Shown piece after piece: positions 39,655 through 47,559 of a DNA stretch of 64,000 bases. Location: assembly GCF_002564045.1 (NCBI RefSeq), contig NZ_PDJK01000002.1, forward strand, positions 124,001 through 188,000, read 5' to 3'. Below the pieces are notes generated by a model. It searched no databases and was not told where the DNA came from. It saw only the letters and a program-made list of their open reading frames with translations. Every line of letters starts with the position of its first letter. The first letter of the stretch is position 1. Source of the stretch: Amycolatopsis sulphurea (GTDB taxonomy: Bacteria; Actinomycetota; Actinomycetes; Mycobacteriales; Pseudonocardiaceae). Made by a program: the position numbers and the translations under genes.

Positions 39655-39685
39655 GGCTCGGTGGCTCGGTGGCTCGGTGGCTCGG
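39655..39685. repeat. Short tandem repeat of GGCTCGGT
   Basis: Nearly four copies of the octamer GGCTCGGT in the 255-bp gap between the O-methyltransferase and the mycothiol-family gene. Both genes end in this gap, so it is a 3'-3' intergenic region. Confidence 0.8.
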
Positions 39686-39764
39686 AGCACACCGGGCGAC
39701 AATCGACCAGCCAACGAACCCGGAAATCCAGCAGCGCAAGCCCGACGGAAGAAGAAACCCCGGT

Positions 39765-40562
39765 TCAGCGGGTGGCCAGCCGGAGCAATGCCCAGAGCTG
39801 CGCGGACAGCTCGTGATCCCCCTCGGTATGGGTCGCTGTCACCGGTGTCCGGCCCCACAGCCAGAGATACACGGTGGCGGGAGAACCGGTGACCACGGCG
39901 TCCGCAGTATCCGCTTCGGACTGGGCACAGCGCCAAGCCTCGGTTTCGCCGGGGCCGGCGCGGGTGATCCAGCTGTGGCCTCCCGTGCGGAAACCCCCGG
40001 CGCGGTAACCCTCGGTGTGAAAGCCCACGGTGCCGTGACGGGTACCGGAGATGCCCATGGTGGTGAGGCGGTGTCCAAAGTAGAGAGTGAGCGCCTCGTC
40101 CACGCCGTCGGTGGCCAGGTCTTCCGGGACCGACGGGACGCCGATGGCCGCGGCGCGTTCGGCGTCCACCCGGTGGATCAGGGTTTCGTGCAGGGCGCGG
40201 CGGCGCCAGAAACCGTACGTCGGATCGGCGGGCCACCAGGTGGCGGCGCGGGTCCCCGGGTCGTGCGCGGCCAGCTCGGCGGCCAGCTCCGCGTGCCCGG
40301 ACTCGTAGAACCCGGCCACGGACTCGCCCGCGGCCGGAGCCGTCTGCCATCGCCCGGGACGGCGGCCCCGGCGCAGCCACGCCACCGCGTACCGGTGGAT
40401 GCTGCCGACGTGCTGGAGCAGATCGTTCAGCGTCCACCCGGGGGTGGCCGGCACGGGAACGTCCGGCGACGCCGCGTGGGCCACCTCGCCCAGCAGGCGG
40501 GCCTCGATCCGGAACGCCTCGAGCAACCGGCCGTGATCGACCGTGCCGAGTTCACGCGACAT
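39765..40562 (-). CDS. Maleylpyruvate isomerase-like mycothiol-dependent family protein
   Basis: Protein of 265 aa with the MDMPI_N (DinB-like) fold and a C-terminal domain. The start is LLEAFRIEARLLGEV, then TPGWTLNDLLQHVGSIHRYAVAWL with the metal-ligand His at the conserved WxxxxLxxHxG position; ALHETLIHRVDAERAAAIG gives the second and third His (HETLIHRVD). The C-terminal half (VYLWLWGRTP) is the MDMPI_C type. Mycothiol is the actinobacterial thiol. Substrate unknown. Its ATG lies 11 bp inside the end of the upstream HEPN gene, so the two are coupled. Confidence 0.85.
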   Translation of the reverse strand: MSRELGTVDHGRLLEAFRIEARLLGEVAHAASPDVPVPATPGWTLNDLLQHVGSIHRYAVAWLRRGRRPGRWQTAPAAGESVAGFYESGHAELAAELAAHDPGTRAATWWPADPTYGFWRRRALHETLIHRVDAERAAAIGVPSVPEDLATDGVDEALTLYFGHRLTTMGISGTRHGTVGFHTEGYRAGGFRTGGHSWITRAGPGETEAWRCAQSEADTADAVVTGSPATVYLWLWGRTPVTATHTEGDHELSAQLWALLRLATR

Positions 40563-41028
40563 GGGCTTCGCCGGAGATCGGCAGGCCGTGCACGACCCGG
40601 CGGACCAGCTCGAGGAACCGGCCGGTGGCCTGCAGCAGAGCGGCGGCCGATTCGGCGGTGACGCGGCCGGTGATGCCCGCCTCGGCGGCGGCCCTGGTCT
40701 CGGAGTTGGCGGCGAAGAACGCCGACCAGTCCCGCAGCTCGGGTGCCACCGCGTCGAGCAGCACCCAGCCGCTGGCCGGGCGGCCCCGGCCCCGGCGCGG
40801 CCGCCCGCGGGCGGCGAGCACCGCCCCCGCCCCGCGCAGCGCGGCCAGGTAGGCGCCGATGAAACGCTCGGCCGGATCACGTTCGTTCGCGGCGTGCGCC
40901 AGACCGCGCTTCGCCTGGGTGAGCAGGGCCGCGGCGGCCGGGTGCGCCGGCGGGCGCAGCGACAGCGGCAGCTGCGGCTGCCCGCGGCCGGGGGGACCAT
41001 CCGCGGGGGACACGGCCGAGACGGACAT
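40552..41028 (-). CDS. SAV_6107 family HEPN domain protein
   Basis: Protein of 158 aa, mostly helical: ALLTQAKRGLAHAANERDPAERFIGAYLAALRGAGAVLAARGR is typical of the actinobacterial SAV_6107-type HEPN family. HEPN domains are often RNA-binding or RNase toxins, but the canonical RxxxxH catalytic motif is not clear here. A proline-rich N terminus precedes the fold. ATG 41028 has an excellent GGAGGAGGG ribosome site. Overlaps the mycothiol-family gene by 11 bp. Confidence 0.75.
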   Translation of the reverse strand: MSVSAVSPADGPPGRGQPQLPLSLRPPAHPAAAALLTQAKRGLAHAANERDPAERFIGAYLAALRGAGAVLAARGRPRRGRGRPASGWVLLDAVAPELRDWSAFFAANSETRAAAEAGITGRVTAESAAALLQATGRFLELVRRVVHGLPISGEAHVA

Positions 41029-41233
41029 GACGACCCTCCTCCTGCTCGGGCGGGACCGGTCCGGCCACGAGGCGCTTCCCCCACCCCGGGGCCGGTCCGG
41101 GATTTCCCACCGGATGTCGAACGTCTGTTCGAACGATTCCAGAATAGCTCCGGGGGCGGGCGGGCTCAACCCCGGCGGGGAAATCCAGGGCGTGGCTCCG
41201 GACACGACCACCCCGGCGTGGTCTCATAACCGC

Positions 41234-41758
41234 ATGAGCTCCCACGATCACCCCGCCGTCGCCAAGGTCACCGCCGCACTGGCCGAGGCGGGTCACCAGG
41301 CCGCCGCCGACCGGGTGCGGATGCTGCCCGCCGAGGTCCGCACCGCCGCGCAGGCCGCGGCGGCGCTCGGCGTCCCGGTCGGCGCCATCGCCAACAGCCT
41401 GGTGTTCCGCGCCCGCACCGCGGACGGCAAGGAGGCCGCGCTGCTCGCGCTCACCTCGGGGGCGCACCGGGCGCGGGAATCCCGGATGGCCGAGCTGGCC
41501 GGCTTCGCCGAGGTGGGCAAGGCCGACGCGGCGTTCGTGCGGGAGCACACCGGGCAGGCGATCGGCGGGGTCGCCCCGATCGGGCACCCGGTCCGGCTGG
41601 TCACGCTCGTGGACCCCGCGCTGCGCGAGTACCCCGAGGTGTGGGCCGCGGCCGGGCATCCGAAGTCGATCTTCCCGGCCACGTTCGACCTGCTCGTCGA
41701 GCTCACCGGGGGTATCGCGGGCGCGTTCGCCGGAGAAGGGGAGGATGGACGGCTGTGA
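41234..41758 (+). CDS. YbaK/EbsC family aminoacyl-tRNA deacylase
   Basis: Single-domain editing protein of 174 aa. Family motifs: VGAIANSLVFRARTADGKEAALLALTSG with the conserved Lys region, ELAGFAEVGKADAAFVREHTGQAIGGVAPIGHP with the GxxxGGVxPxG motif that binds the CCA end, and PAFDLLVELT-like end. These enzymes hydrolyse mischarged Cys- or Ala-tRNAs. ATG 41234. Stop overlaps the next gene start (GTGA). Confidence 0.88.
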   Translation: MSSHDHPAVAKVTAALAEAGHQAAADRVRMLPAEVRTAAQAAAALGVPVGAIANSLVFRARTADGKEAALLALTSGAHRARESRMAELAGFAEVGKADAAFVREHTGQAIGGVAPIGHPVRLVTLVDPALREYPEVWAAAGHPKSIFPATFDLLVELTGGIAGAFAGEGEDGRL

Positions 41759-42327
41759 CCGCCATGTCCTCCGGATGCTCCCGCTATGTACGGCTCTCCG
41801 CGGACGAGTTCCGCGCGCGGTTGCAGGAAGCCCTCGCGATCTACGTGCAGGCCATGCAGTACCCCGAGGGCACGGCCGAGCAGCGCGCGCCGATGTGGCT
41901 CACCCACGCCCTGCGCGAAGGCTGGCGCTGCATGGCCGCGCTGGACGGCAACGGAGTGCTGCTCGGTCTCGCCTACGGGTACCACGGCCGTGCCGGGCAG
42001 TGGTGGCACGAGCAGGTCCGGCAGGGCCTCACCCGGCGTTCCGGGCGGCAGAAGGCGGACGAGTGGCTGTCGGACTACTTCGAGCTCACCGAGATCCACG
42101 TACGCCCGGAGAACCAGGGCAAGCAGATCGGCGAGGGCCTGTTGCTCGGGCTGCTCGACGGCGTCGAGAAGTCGAAGGTGCTGCTCTCGACGCCCGAGGG
42201 CACCAACCGTGCGTGGAACCTGTACCGCCGCACCGGATTCGTCGACGTCCTGCGTGACTACCACTTCACCGGCGACCCACGGCCGTTCGCGATCCTCGGG
42301 CGGCAGCTGCCGCTGGAGCGGCGCTGA
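41755..42327 (+). CDS. GNAT family N-acetyltransferase
   Basis: Acetyltransferase of 190 aa. ELTEIHVRPENQGKQIGEGLLLGLLDGVEKSKVLLST carries the acetyl-CoA motif (Q-x-x-G-x-G: QGKQIGEG), and TNRAWNLYRRTGFVDVLRDY is the last GNAT strand. An N-terminal helical stretch (DEFRARLQEALAIYVQAMQYP) precedes the fold. GTG start at 41755 overlaps the YbaK gene stop by 4 bp, so they are co-translated. Substrate unknown. Confidence 0.85.
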   Translation: MTAMSSGCSRYVRLSADEFRARLQEALAIYVQAMQYPEGTAEQRAPMWLTHALREGWRCMAALDGNGVLLGLAYGYHGRAGQWWHEQVRQGLTRRSGRQKADEWLSDYFELTEIHVRPENQGKQIGEGLLLGLLDGVEKSKVLLSTPEGTNRAWNLYRRTGFVDVLRDYHFTGDPRPFAILGRQLPLERR

Positions 42328-42329
42328 AT

Positions 42330-42641
42330 TCACCGCGGTTCGGGCCGCCAGTAGCCCACGGCGGACAGGAAGGCGACCGGCAGGACGGTTGCAGTGAGCG
42401 GTTCCAGCAGCGCGTACAACGCCCCAAGCACCGGGTACGCGTGGGTAAGGCCGTAGAAGTACGCAGCGGCTGTCGGCACGATGCCGAAGTACGCGGCGGC
42501 AGGGGCGAGCAGCGCTCCGCCGAAGAGGCAGCCGTACACCGTGGTGGCCATCGGGTCCAACCCGGGTACCGGCTTCGCAGTGACGAGCGTGAATACGGCG
42601 AAACCTGCCGCGGCCAACCGAGCGAGATCGCCGCCCAGCAA
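42330..42641 (-). pseudogene. EamA/DMT-family transporter remnant
   Basis: Remaining 103 residues resemble the second EamA domain: AAAGFAVFTLVTAKPVPGLD, then FGIVPTAAAYFYGLTHAYPV and LGALYALLEPLTATVLPVAF, which are typical C-terminal EamA motifs. The first domain is missing and about 40 residues between LLAPAA and AYFGIV are gone (intact proteins are near 290-320 aa). No ribosome site at the beginning. It lies 65 bp from a palindrome and a truncated MITE. Confidence 0.75.
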
Positions 42642-42705
42642 GAGCCGTTACGTGGCACCGAAAACGGAGCCATCCCCACGAGCCGCCCGAGGAGCGACCA
42701 CCTGA

Positions 42706-42729
42706 TTCCGTGAAGGGCCCTTCACGGAA
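42706..42729. repeat. 24-bp perfect palindrome next to MITE
   Basis: TTCCGTGAAGGG at 42706-42717 followed directly by its complement. It is a variant of the MITE core hairpin and lies 8 bp before the left end of the truncated MITE. It may act as a terminator for the convergent genes or remnants here. Confidence 0.75.
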
Positions 42730-42737
42730 CCAGAGTC

Positions 42738-43004
42738 CAGGGTCCCGGCAAAGTTGGTCGAAGGGCCTGTGATCAGCAGAGTGCCGAGGCTGCCGCGTCA
42801 TCATCGGCGGTACCTGCCATCTTCATCGGCGGTACCTGCCATCTTCATCGGCGGTACCTGCCATCTTCGTCGATCACGCCCGGCAGCGGGCGATGCGGTT
42901 GCGTTCGAGATGCGCGACCACCTCGTGGTGTGCGCCGGACCTGTCTCAAGTCCGTGAAGGGGCCCTTCACAGACTCTGAGTCTGTGAAGGGCCCCTTCAC
43001 GGAC
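42738..43004 (+). mobile_element. MITE copy, right end missing
   Basis: Left end CAGGGTCCCGGCAAAGTTGG at 42738, conserved GTGATCAGCAGAG block, a 22-bp tandem triplication (42801-42866), CCGGACCTGTCTCAAG, then both core hairpins (42950-42974, 42980-43004). The right inverted repeat is absent; sequence after 43004 is unrelated. It lies between the EamA remnant and the DUF885 gene stop at 43050. Confidence 0.8.
42801..42866 (+). repeat. 22-bp tandem repeat, three perfect copies, inside MITE
   Basis: Units starting TCATCGGCGGTACCTG at 42801, 42823 and 42845 are identical. The related copy at 60500 has a single unit, so this is a local expansion. Confidence 0.9.
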
Positions 43005-43049
43005 GGCCTCGCGGCAGGCTGCCCCGAACCCCGCAGCCCCAGTACTGGC

Positions 43050-44729
43050 TCAGTCCAGCTGTGCCAGTTGCTCCCGAAGCGTGTCCAGCCCCATCCCGCC
43101 CATGCGCAAAGCCTTGGTGTGGAACTGCTGCAGGTCGAACGCCGCACCCTGCCGGTGGCGGGCTTCTTCGCGGGCGGCCAGCCACAGGCGTTCACCCAGT
43201 TTGTACGCCGGTGCCTGGCCCGGCCAGCCCAGGTAGCGATCGATCTCGTCGCGGACGTGGGCCTCGTCGGTGATCGTGCGGGTCAGCATGAATTCCAGGC
43301 CCAGGTCCGGGGTCCAGCGTTCGCCCTCGTGGAAACCGGTGCCGGCGGGGATGGTCAGTTCCAGGTGCATGCCCAGGTCGACGACCACGCGGGCGGCGCG
43401 GAACAGCTGGTCCGACAGCATGCCCAGCAGGTTGCCGTCGTCGGAGAGATAGCCCAGTTCCCGCATCAGGCGCTCGGCGTACAGCGCCCAGCCCTCACCA
43501 TGCGCGGAGACGAAGGTCATCAGGCGCTGGTACTTGGTGAGCGTCGCGGCCTGGTTCACCGCGGTCGCGATCTGCAAGTGGTGGCCGGGCACGCCCTCGT
43601 GGTAGACGGTCGAGACCTCGCGCCAGGTGATGAAGTCCTCGCGGTCGGCGGGGACTGACCACCACATCCGGCCGGGGCGGGTGAAGTCCTCGCTGGGCCC
43701 GGTGTAGTACGCGCCGACGCCTCCGCCCGGCGGGGCGATCCGGCAGTCCAGCGCCATCAGCCGGTCCGGGATGTCGAAGTGCTTGCCGCGCAACGACTTC
43801 AGCGCGTCGTCCGACAGGGTCTGCATCCAGGCTTCGAACTGCTGCCTGCCGTGCACGTGGTAGCGCGGGTCGGCGTCGAGCACCTGCGCCGCCTCGGCGA
43901 CCGAGGCGCCCGGGCGGATCCGGCCGGCCACCTCGCGCATGTCCGCCTCGATCCGGGCGAACTCCGCCCAGCCCCATTCGTAGGCTTCCCGCAGGTCCAG
44001 CTCCGCGCCGATGAAGTAGCGCGACCACAGCCGGTAGACGTCCTCGCCGACCGCGTCCTTCGCGGGGGCCTCCGGAGCCAGCTCGGCCCGCAGGAAGCCG
44101 GCGAACTCGGCGAACGCCTCCCCGGCCGCGCGGGCACCGGCGTCCAGGTCACCGCGCAACGCGTCGATCTTCGCGCCGGACACCAGCTCGCGGAAGAACC
44201 CGCCGCCGTTCTTGAGCCCGGCCCAGGTCTCGCACTGTTCGGCGACCTTGGCGACCTGCCGCAGCGCCGGCACCCGCCCGTCTCCGGCTGCGCTGAGCAG
44301 CGACGCCCGCATTCCGGCCAGCGCCTCCGGGACCGCGCGCAGCCGGGCCGCGATGTTCGCCCAGTCCTGCTCGGTCTCGTCCGGCATCAGGTCGAACACC
44401 ATGCGCAGGCTCTGCACCGGGCTGTCGATCACGTTGAGCGCCGACATGTCGAGGCCCGCGTCGTGGATCTCCAGTTCGAGACCGGTCCGCTCGGCGAAGA
44501 CCGCCTTGGCGACCCGCTCCCCCGCGTCGGCGGGCTCCGCGGCGGTGATCGCGGCCAGCGCCCGACGGCCCAGCTCGGCACGCGCCGCGTGGCCCTCGGG
44601 CGAGTAGTCGGTGAGCCGGTCGTCGTATCCGGTGACGCCGAGCATGGTCGCCGCGACCGGGTCCACGGCCGCGTAATCGTCGACGTACCGGTCGCAGATG
44701 CCCGGCACGCTCTGTTCGGTGGAAGCCAT
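43050..44729 (-). CDS. DUF885 family putative zinc peptidase
   Basis: Protein of 559 aa of the DUF885 family. YHEGVPGHHLQIA has the HExxxGH type metal motif, and HGEGWALYAERLMRELGY supplies the later Glu, as in this M32/M3-like peptidase-fold family. No signal peptide from ATG 44729, so cytosolic; some homologues are exported. EQSVPGICDRYVDDYAAVDPVAAT is the usual start. A 14-bp direct repeat (ATGCCCGGCACGCT at 44698 and 44728) flanks the start codon. Second gene after metF on the same strand with a 31-bp gap. Confidence 0.85.
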   Translation of the reverse strand: MASTEQSVPGICDRYVDDYAAVDPVAATMLGVTGYDDRLTDYSPEGHAARAELGRRALAAITAAEPADAGERVAKAVFAERTGLELEIHDAGLDMSALNVIDSPVQSLRMVFDLMPDETEQDWANIAARLRAVPEALAGMRASLLSAAGDGRVPALRQVAKVAEQCETWAGLKNGGGFFRELVSGAKIDALRGDLDAGARAAGEAFAEFAGFLRAELAPEAPAKDAVGEDVYRLWSRYFIGAELDLREAYEWGWAEFARIEADMREVAGRIRPGASVAEAAQVLDADPRYHVHGRQQFEAWMQTLSDDALKSLRGKHFDIPDRLMALDCRIAPPGGGVGAYYTGPSEDFTRPGRMWWSVPADREDFITWREVSTVYHEGVPGHHLQIATAVNQAATLTKYQRLMTFVSAHGEGWALYAERLMRELGYLSDDGNLLGMLSDQLFRAARVVVDLGMHLELTIPAGTGFHEGERWTPDLGLEFMLTRTITDEAHVRDEIDRYLGWPGQAPAYKLGERLWLAAREEARHRQGAAFDLQQFHTKALRMGGMGLDTLREQLAQLD

Positions 44730-44760
44730 GCCCGGCACGCTACCGCCCGGCGCCACCCGA

Positions 44761-45645
44761 TCAGGCCCGCGCGGGGACGAGTCCCAGCCGGGTCACCACC
44801 TCACGCGTGGCCTTAGCCCGGTTGAACGTATAGAAGTGCAGGTCGGGCACGCCTTCGGCGAGCAGCTTCTCGCACATTTCGGTGACCGCGTCCAGCCCCG
44901 CGGCGCGGAACGCCTTCGGGTCGTCCGACAGCGGTTCGAGCCGGTCCAGCAGCCGCTGCGACGCACTCGTGCCGGAAAGCTTGATGGTGGTACGCAGGGT
45001 CCGCGGCGTGGTCAGCGGCATGATGCCGGGCAGCACCAGCGCGTCGCAGCCGGCCGCGGCCACCCGGTCGCGCAGCCGCAGGAAATCCTCGGCCTCGAAG
45101 AACAGCTGCGCGATGGCGAAGTCCGCGCCCGCGCGGAATTTCCGGACCAGGTACTTGGTGTCGGTCTCCAGGTCGGCCGAGCGCGGGTGGCCGTAGGGGA
45201 ACGCGGACACGCCCACGCAGAAGTCGCCGAGCGAGCGGACCAGCTCGACCAGTTCCTCGGCGTAGGTGAGGCCTTCGGGGTGCGGAACCCAGTCGCCGTA
45301 GACGTCGCCGGGCGGGTCGCCGCGCAGGGCGAGGATGTTGCGCACGCCGACCGCGGCGTACCAGCCGATCACGTTCCGCAGTTCGGCCACCGAATGGTCG
45401 ACCGCGGTCAGGTGCGCCATCGGGCACAGCGTGGTCTCGGTGGCCACGCGGGCGATGCTGCGGATGGTGCCGTCCCGGCTGGAGCCACCCGCACCGTAGG
45501 TGATCGACATGTACGCCGGGTCCAGCGGCTCCAGTTCCCGGATCGAGCGCCACAGCACGGCCTCGTCCGCCTCGTCCCGGGGCGGGAAGAACTCGATGGA
45601 GAACGGGGGCGCGTCCCCCTGCAGCCGCTCGATCACCGACGTCAT
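44761..45645 (-). CDS. metF: Methylenetetrahydrofolate reductase
   Basis: Flavoenzyme of 294 aa reducing 5,10-methylene-THF to 5-methyl-THF for methionine synthesis. FSIEFFPPRDEADE has the catalytic Glu, SITYGAGGSSRDGTIR is the conserved loop, MAHLTAVDHS, NILALRGDPPG, and QLFFEAEDFLRLRDRV follow in the normal order. Start ATG 45645. It is divergent from the MerB-like gene, 109 bp apart. Its position near idsA-like, Rv2175c-like and pknL-like genes mirrors Rv2172c in Mycobacterium. Confidence 0.94.
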   Translation of the reverse strand: MTSVIERLQGDAPPFSIEFFPPRDEADEAVLWRSIRELEPLDPAYMSITYGAGGSSRDGTIRSIARVATETTLCPMAHLTAVDHSVAELRNVIGWYAAVGVRNILALRGDPPGDVYGDWVPHPEGLTYAEELVELVRSLGDFCVGVSAFPYGHPRSADLETDTKYLVRKFRAGADFAIAQLFFEAEDFLRLRDRVAAAGCDALVLPGIMPLTTPRTLRTTIKLSGTSASQRLLDRLEPLSDDPKAFRAAGLDAVTEMCEKLLAEGVPDLHFYTFNRAKATREVVTRLGLVPARA

Positions 45646-45754
45646 ACCGTGAAATGGTAGTAGCTTGCCTCGAAGCCCGGCAGGTCCGCCACGTGGCCCC
45701 GGCCCCCCGCCCGGGCGTACCGTCGGGTCCGGGAGCCTCCGGAAGGAGTCACCG

Positions 45755-46402
45755 GTGAGCAGCGAAGACGACCTGGCCTGGGACGAAGACGTGCGGCTGG
45801 CGGTGTACCAGGCGTTCGCCACCCGTGGCGCTCCGCCCACCGCCGCAGAGCTGGCGGACGCCGCGCACGGTTCGCTCGCGGTGGCCAAGCAGGCGCTGCA
45901 CCGGATGGCCGACCCGCACTGGCTGTGGCTCGACGAGCGGGAGCACGTCGCACTGGCCGCGCCGTTCGCCGCGGTCCCGCTCGGGTTCGCCGTGATGGGC
46001 GAGCACACGCTGTGGTGGGGCGGCTGCGCGTGGGATTCGTTCGCGATCCCGCACGTCGTGCCGGGGGAGCCCGAGGTGCTGGTCGCGACCCGCTGTCCCG
46101 GCTGCGGCGAGCCGTCCGCGCTGGTCGTGCGCCGCGACCGGCCGCCGCCGGACGGGCCGCAGGTCGCCTGCTTCCCGGACTCCCCCGCCCGGCTGGCCGG
46201 ACAGCGCGCGAGCCAGCGGCTGTATTGCGATGAGTCCTGTGTGGACAGTTCGGGCGAGCTGCTCGGCCTGCCCGCGCTGTGGCATCTGGCCAAGGACTGG
46301 TACACCGGCTGCCTGGACCCCGGCTACCGGCCGCGCGGGCCGGAGGCGGCCGCCGGGTACTTCGCCTCCGCCGGGCTCACCGGTGCGTTCTGGAGTGCGT
46401 GA
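45755..46402 (+). CDS. Alkylmercury lyase (MerB)-like protein
   Basis: Protein of 215 aa. Winged-helix start (VYQAFATRGAPPTAAELADA) then the MerB core AAPFAAVPLGFAVMGEHTLWWGGCAWDSFAIP, in which GCAWD carries the equivalents of catalytic Cys96 and Asp99. The second catalytic cysteine could be one of those in RLYCDESC. CPGCGE is an extra CxxC. No merR, merA or merT is nearby, so mercury resistance is doubtful and another carbon-metal or thiol reaction is possible. GTG 45755 has GGAAGGAG 7 nt upstream. It precedes the carotenoid genes by 71 bp and may share their transcript. Confidence 0.75.
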   Translation: MSSEDDLAWDEDVRLAVYQAFATRGAPPTAAELADAAHGSLAVAKQALHRMADPHWLWLDEREHVALAAPFAAVPLGFAVMGEHTLWWGGCAWDSFAIPHVVPGEPEVLVATRCPGCGEPSALVVRRDRPPPDGPQVACFPDSPARLAGQRASQRLYCDESCVDSSGELLGLPALWHLAKDWYTGCLDPGYRPRGPEAAAGYFASAGLTGAFWSA

Positions 46403-46473
46403 GCACGTCTGGTTCGCCACATCCGGGGCCACCCGCCGCGAGCATGGGCACCGGCGTCGGTGAGGATGGCGGT

Positions 46474-47559
46474 ATGGACGGATTCGACGCCGATCTCCCC
46501 GCGCATGTGGAACGCGCGCTGGCCGCCTTCCTCGGTCACGCGGGCCAGCAGATCGTGCGCACCGAACCGAGCGTGGCGGCCGGGATCGACGCGCTGTCCG
46601 GCTTCGTGCTGGGCGGCGGCAAGCGGATCCGGCCGACGTTCGCCTGGTGGGGCTGGCGCGGTGCGGGCGGCGCGTCCGCCGGGCCTGCGGCCGAGGGCGC
46701 GCTGCAGGTGGTGTCGAGCCTGGAGCTGATCCAGGCCTGCGCACTGATTCACGACGACCTCATCGACTCCTCCGACTCCCGCCGCGGCAACCCGACGGTG
46801 CACGTCGCGTCCGCGAAGCTGCACGCCGACCACGGGTGGCTCGGCTCGCCCGCGACGTTCGGCCTGGCCAGCGCGGTGCTGGTCGGGGATCTCGCGCTCG
46901 CGTGGGCCGACGACATGTTCGCCGAAGCTCCGCTGCCCGCAGCCACGCTCGCCGCGGCGCGGCCGGCCTGGCGCGCGATGCGTACCGAAGTGCTCGCCGG
47001 GCAGTACCTCGACGTGCGTACGCAGGCAGTGGGCGACGCCTCCCCCGAAGCCGCCCTGAGGATCGACAGGCTGAAGACCGCCGCGTACACCGTGCAGCGC
47101 CCCCTGCACCTCGGTGCCGCCCTCGCCGGTGCCGGCGAGGAGCTGATCACCACCCTCCTGGAGTTCGGCGGCGAGGTCGGCGTGGCTTTCCAGCTGCGTG
47201 ACGACCTGCTCGGCGTGTTCGGCGACCCATCGGTCACCGGAAAGCCCGCGGGCGACGATCTGCGCGAGGGCAAACGCACCCTGCTCGTGGCGCTGGGCCT
47301 GCAGCTGGCGGCCGAGCAGGGCGACGACGCGGCGGCGCAGGTGATCGCCGACGCGATCGGCGCCACGGACCTCGCCGGCGCAGCCGTGGACCGCGTACGC
47401 GAAGCGCTCACGTCCGTGGGCGCGGTGGCTGCGGTGGAGCGCCGGATCGACGAGCTGACCACGTCCGCAGCGGACGCGCTGGAGCGCGCACACCTGGCCG
47501 AGCCCGCGCCGTCGGCGCTGGCCGAGCTGATCCGGCTGGCCACGCAACGGACCTCGTGA
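46474..47559 (+). CDS. crtE: Polyprenyl diphosphate synthase (probable geranylgeranyl-PP synthase)
   Basis: Trans-prenyltransferase of 361 aa. First Asp-rich motif LIHDDLIDSSD (Asp94, Asp95, Asp98), second QLRDDLLGVFGD. GGGKRIRPTFAWW is the IPP-binding region. As the crtI-crtB partner it should make geranylgeranyl diphosphate; the residue pattern before the first motif does not exclude another chain length. Occupies the idsA2 (Rv2173) place of the Mycobacterium order. ATG 46474 has GAGG 8 nt upstream. Confidence 0.9.
   Translation: MDGFDADLPAHVERALAAFLGHAGQQIVRTEPSVAAGIDALSGFVLGGGKRIRPTFAWWGWRGAGGASAGPAAEGALQVVSSLELIQACALIHDDLIDSSDSRRGNPTVHVASAKLHADHGWLGSPATFGLASAVLVGDLALAWADDMFAEAPLPAATLAAARPAWRAMRTEVLAGQYLDVRTQAVGDASPEAALRIDRLKTAAYTVQRPLHLGAALAGAGEELITTLLEFGGEVGVAFQLRDDLLGVFGDPSVTGKPAGDDLREGKRTLLVALGLQLAAEQGDDAAAQVIADAIGATDLAGAAVDRVREALTSVGAVAAVERRIDELTTSAADALERAHLAEPAPSALAELIRLATQRTS

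Noticed and set aside
42801..42866. Possible CRISPR array at the 22-bp repeats.
   Set aside because: Units are directly adjacent with no spacers, and no cas genes are present.
45755..46402. Mercury resistance operon.
   Set aside because: Only a MerB-like gene is present; no merR, merA or merT and the downstream genes are carotenoid genes.
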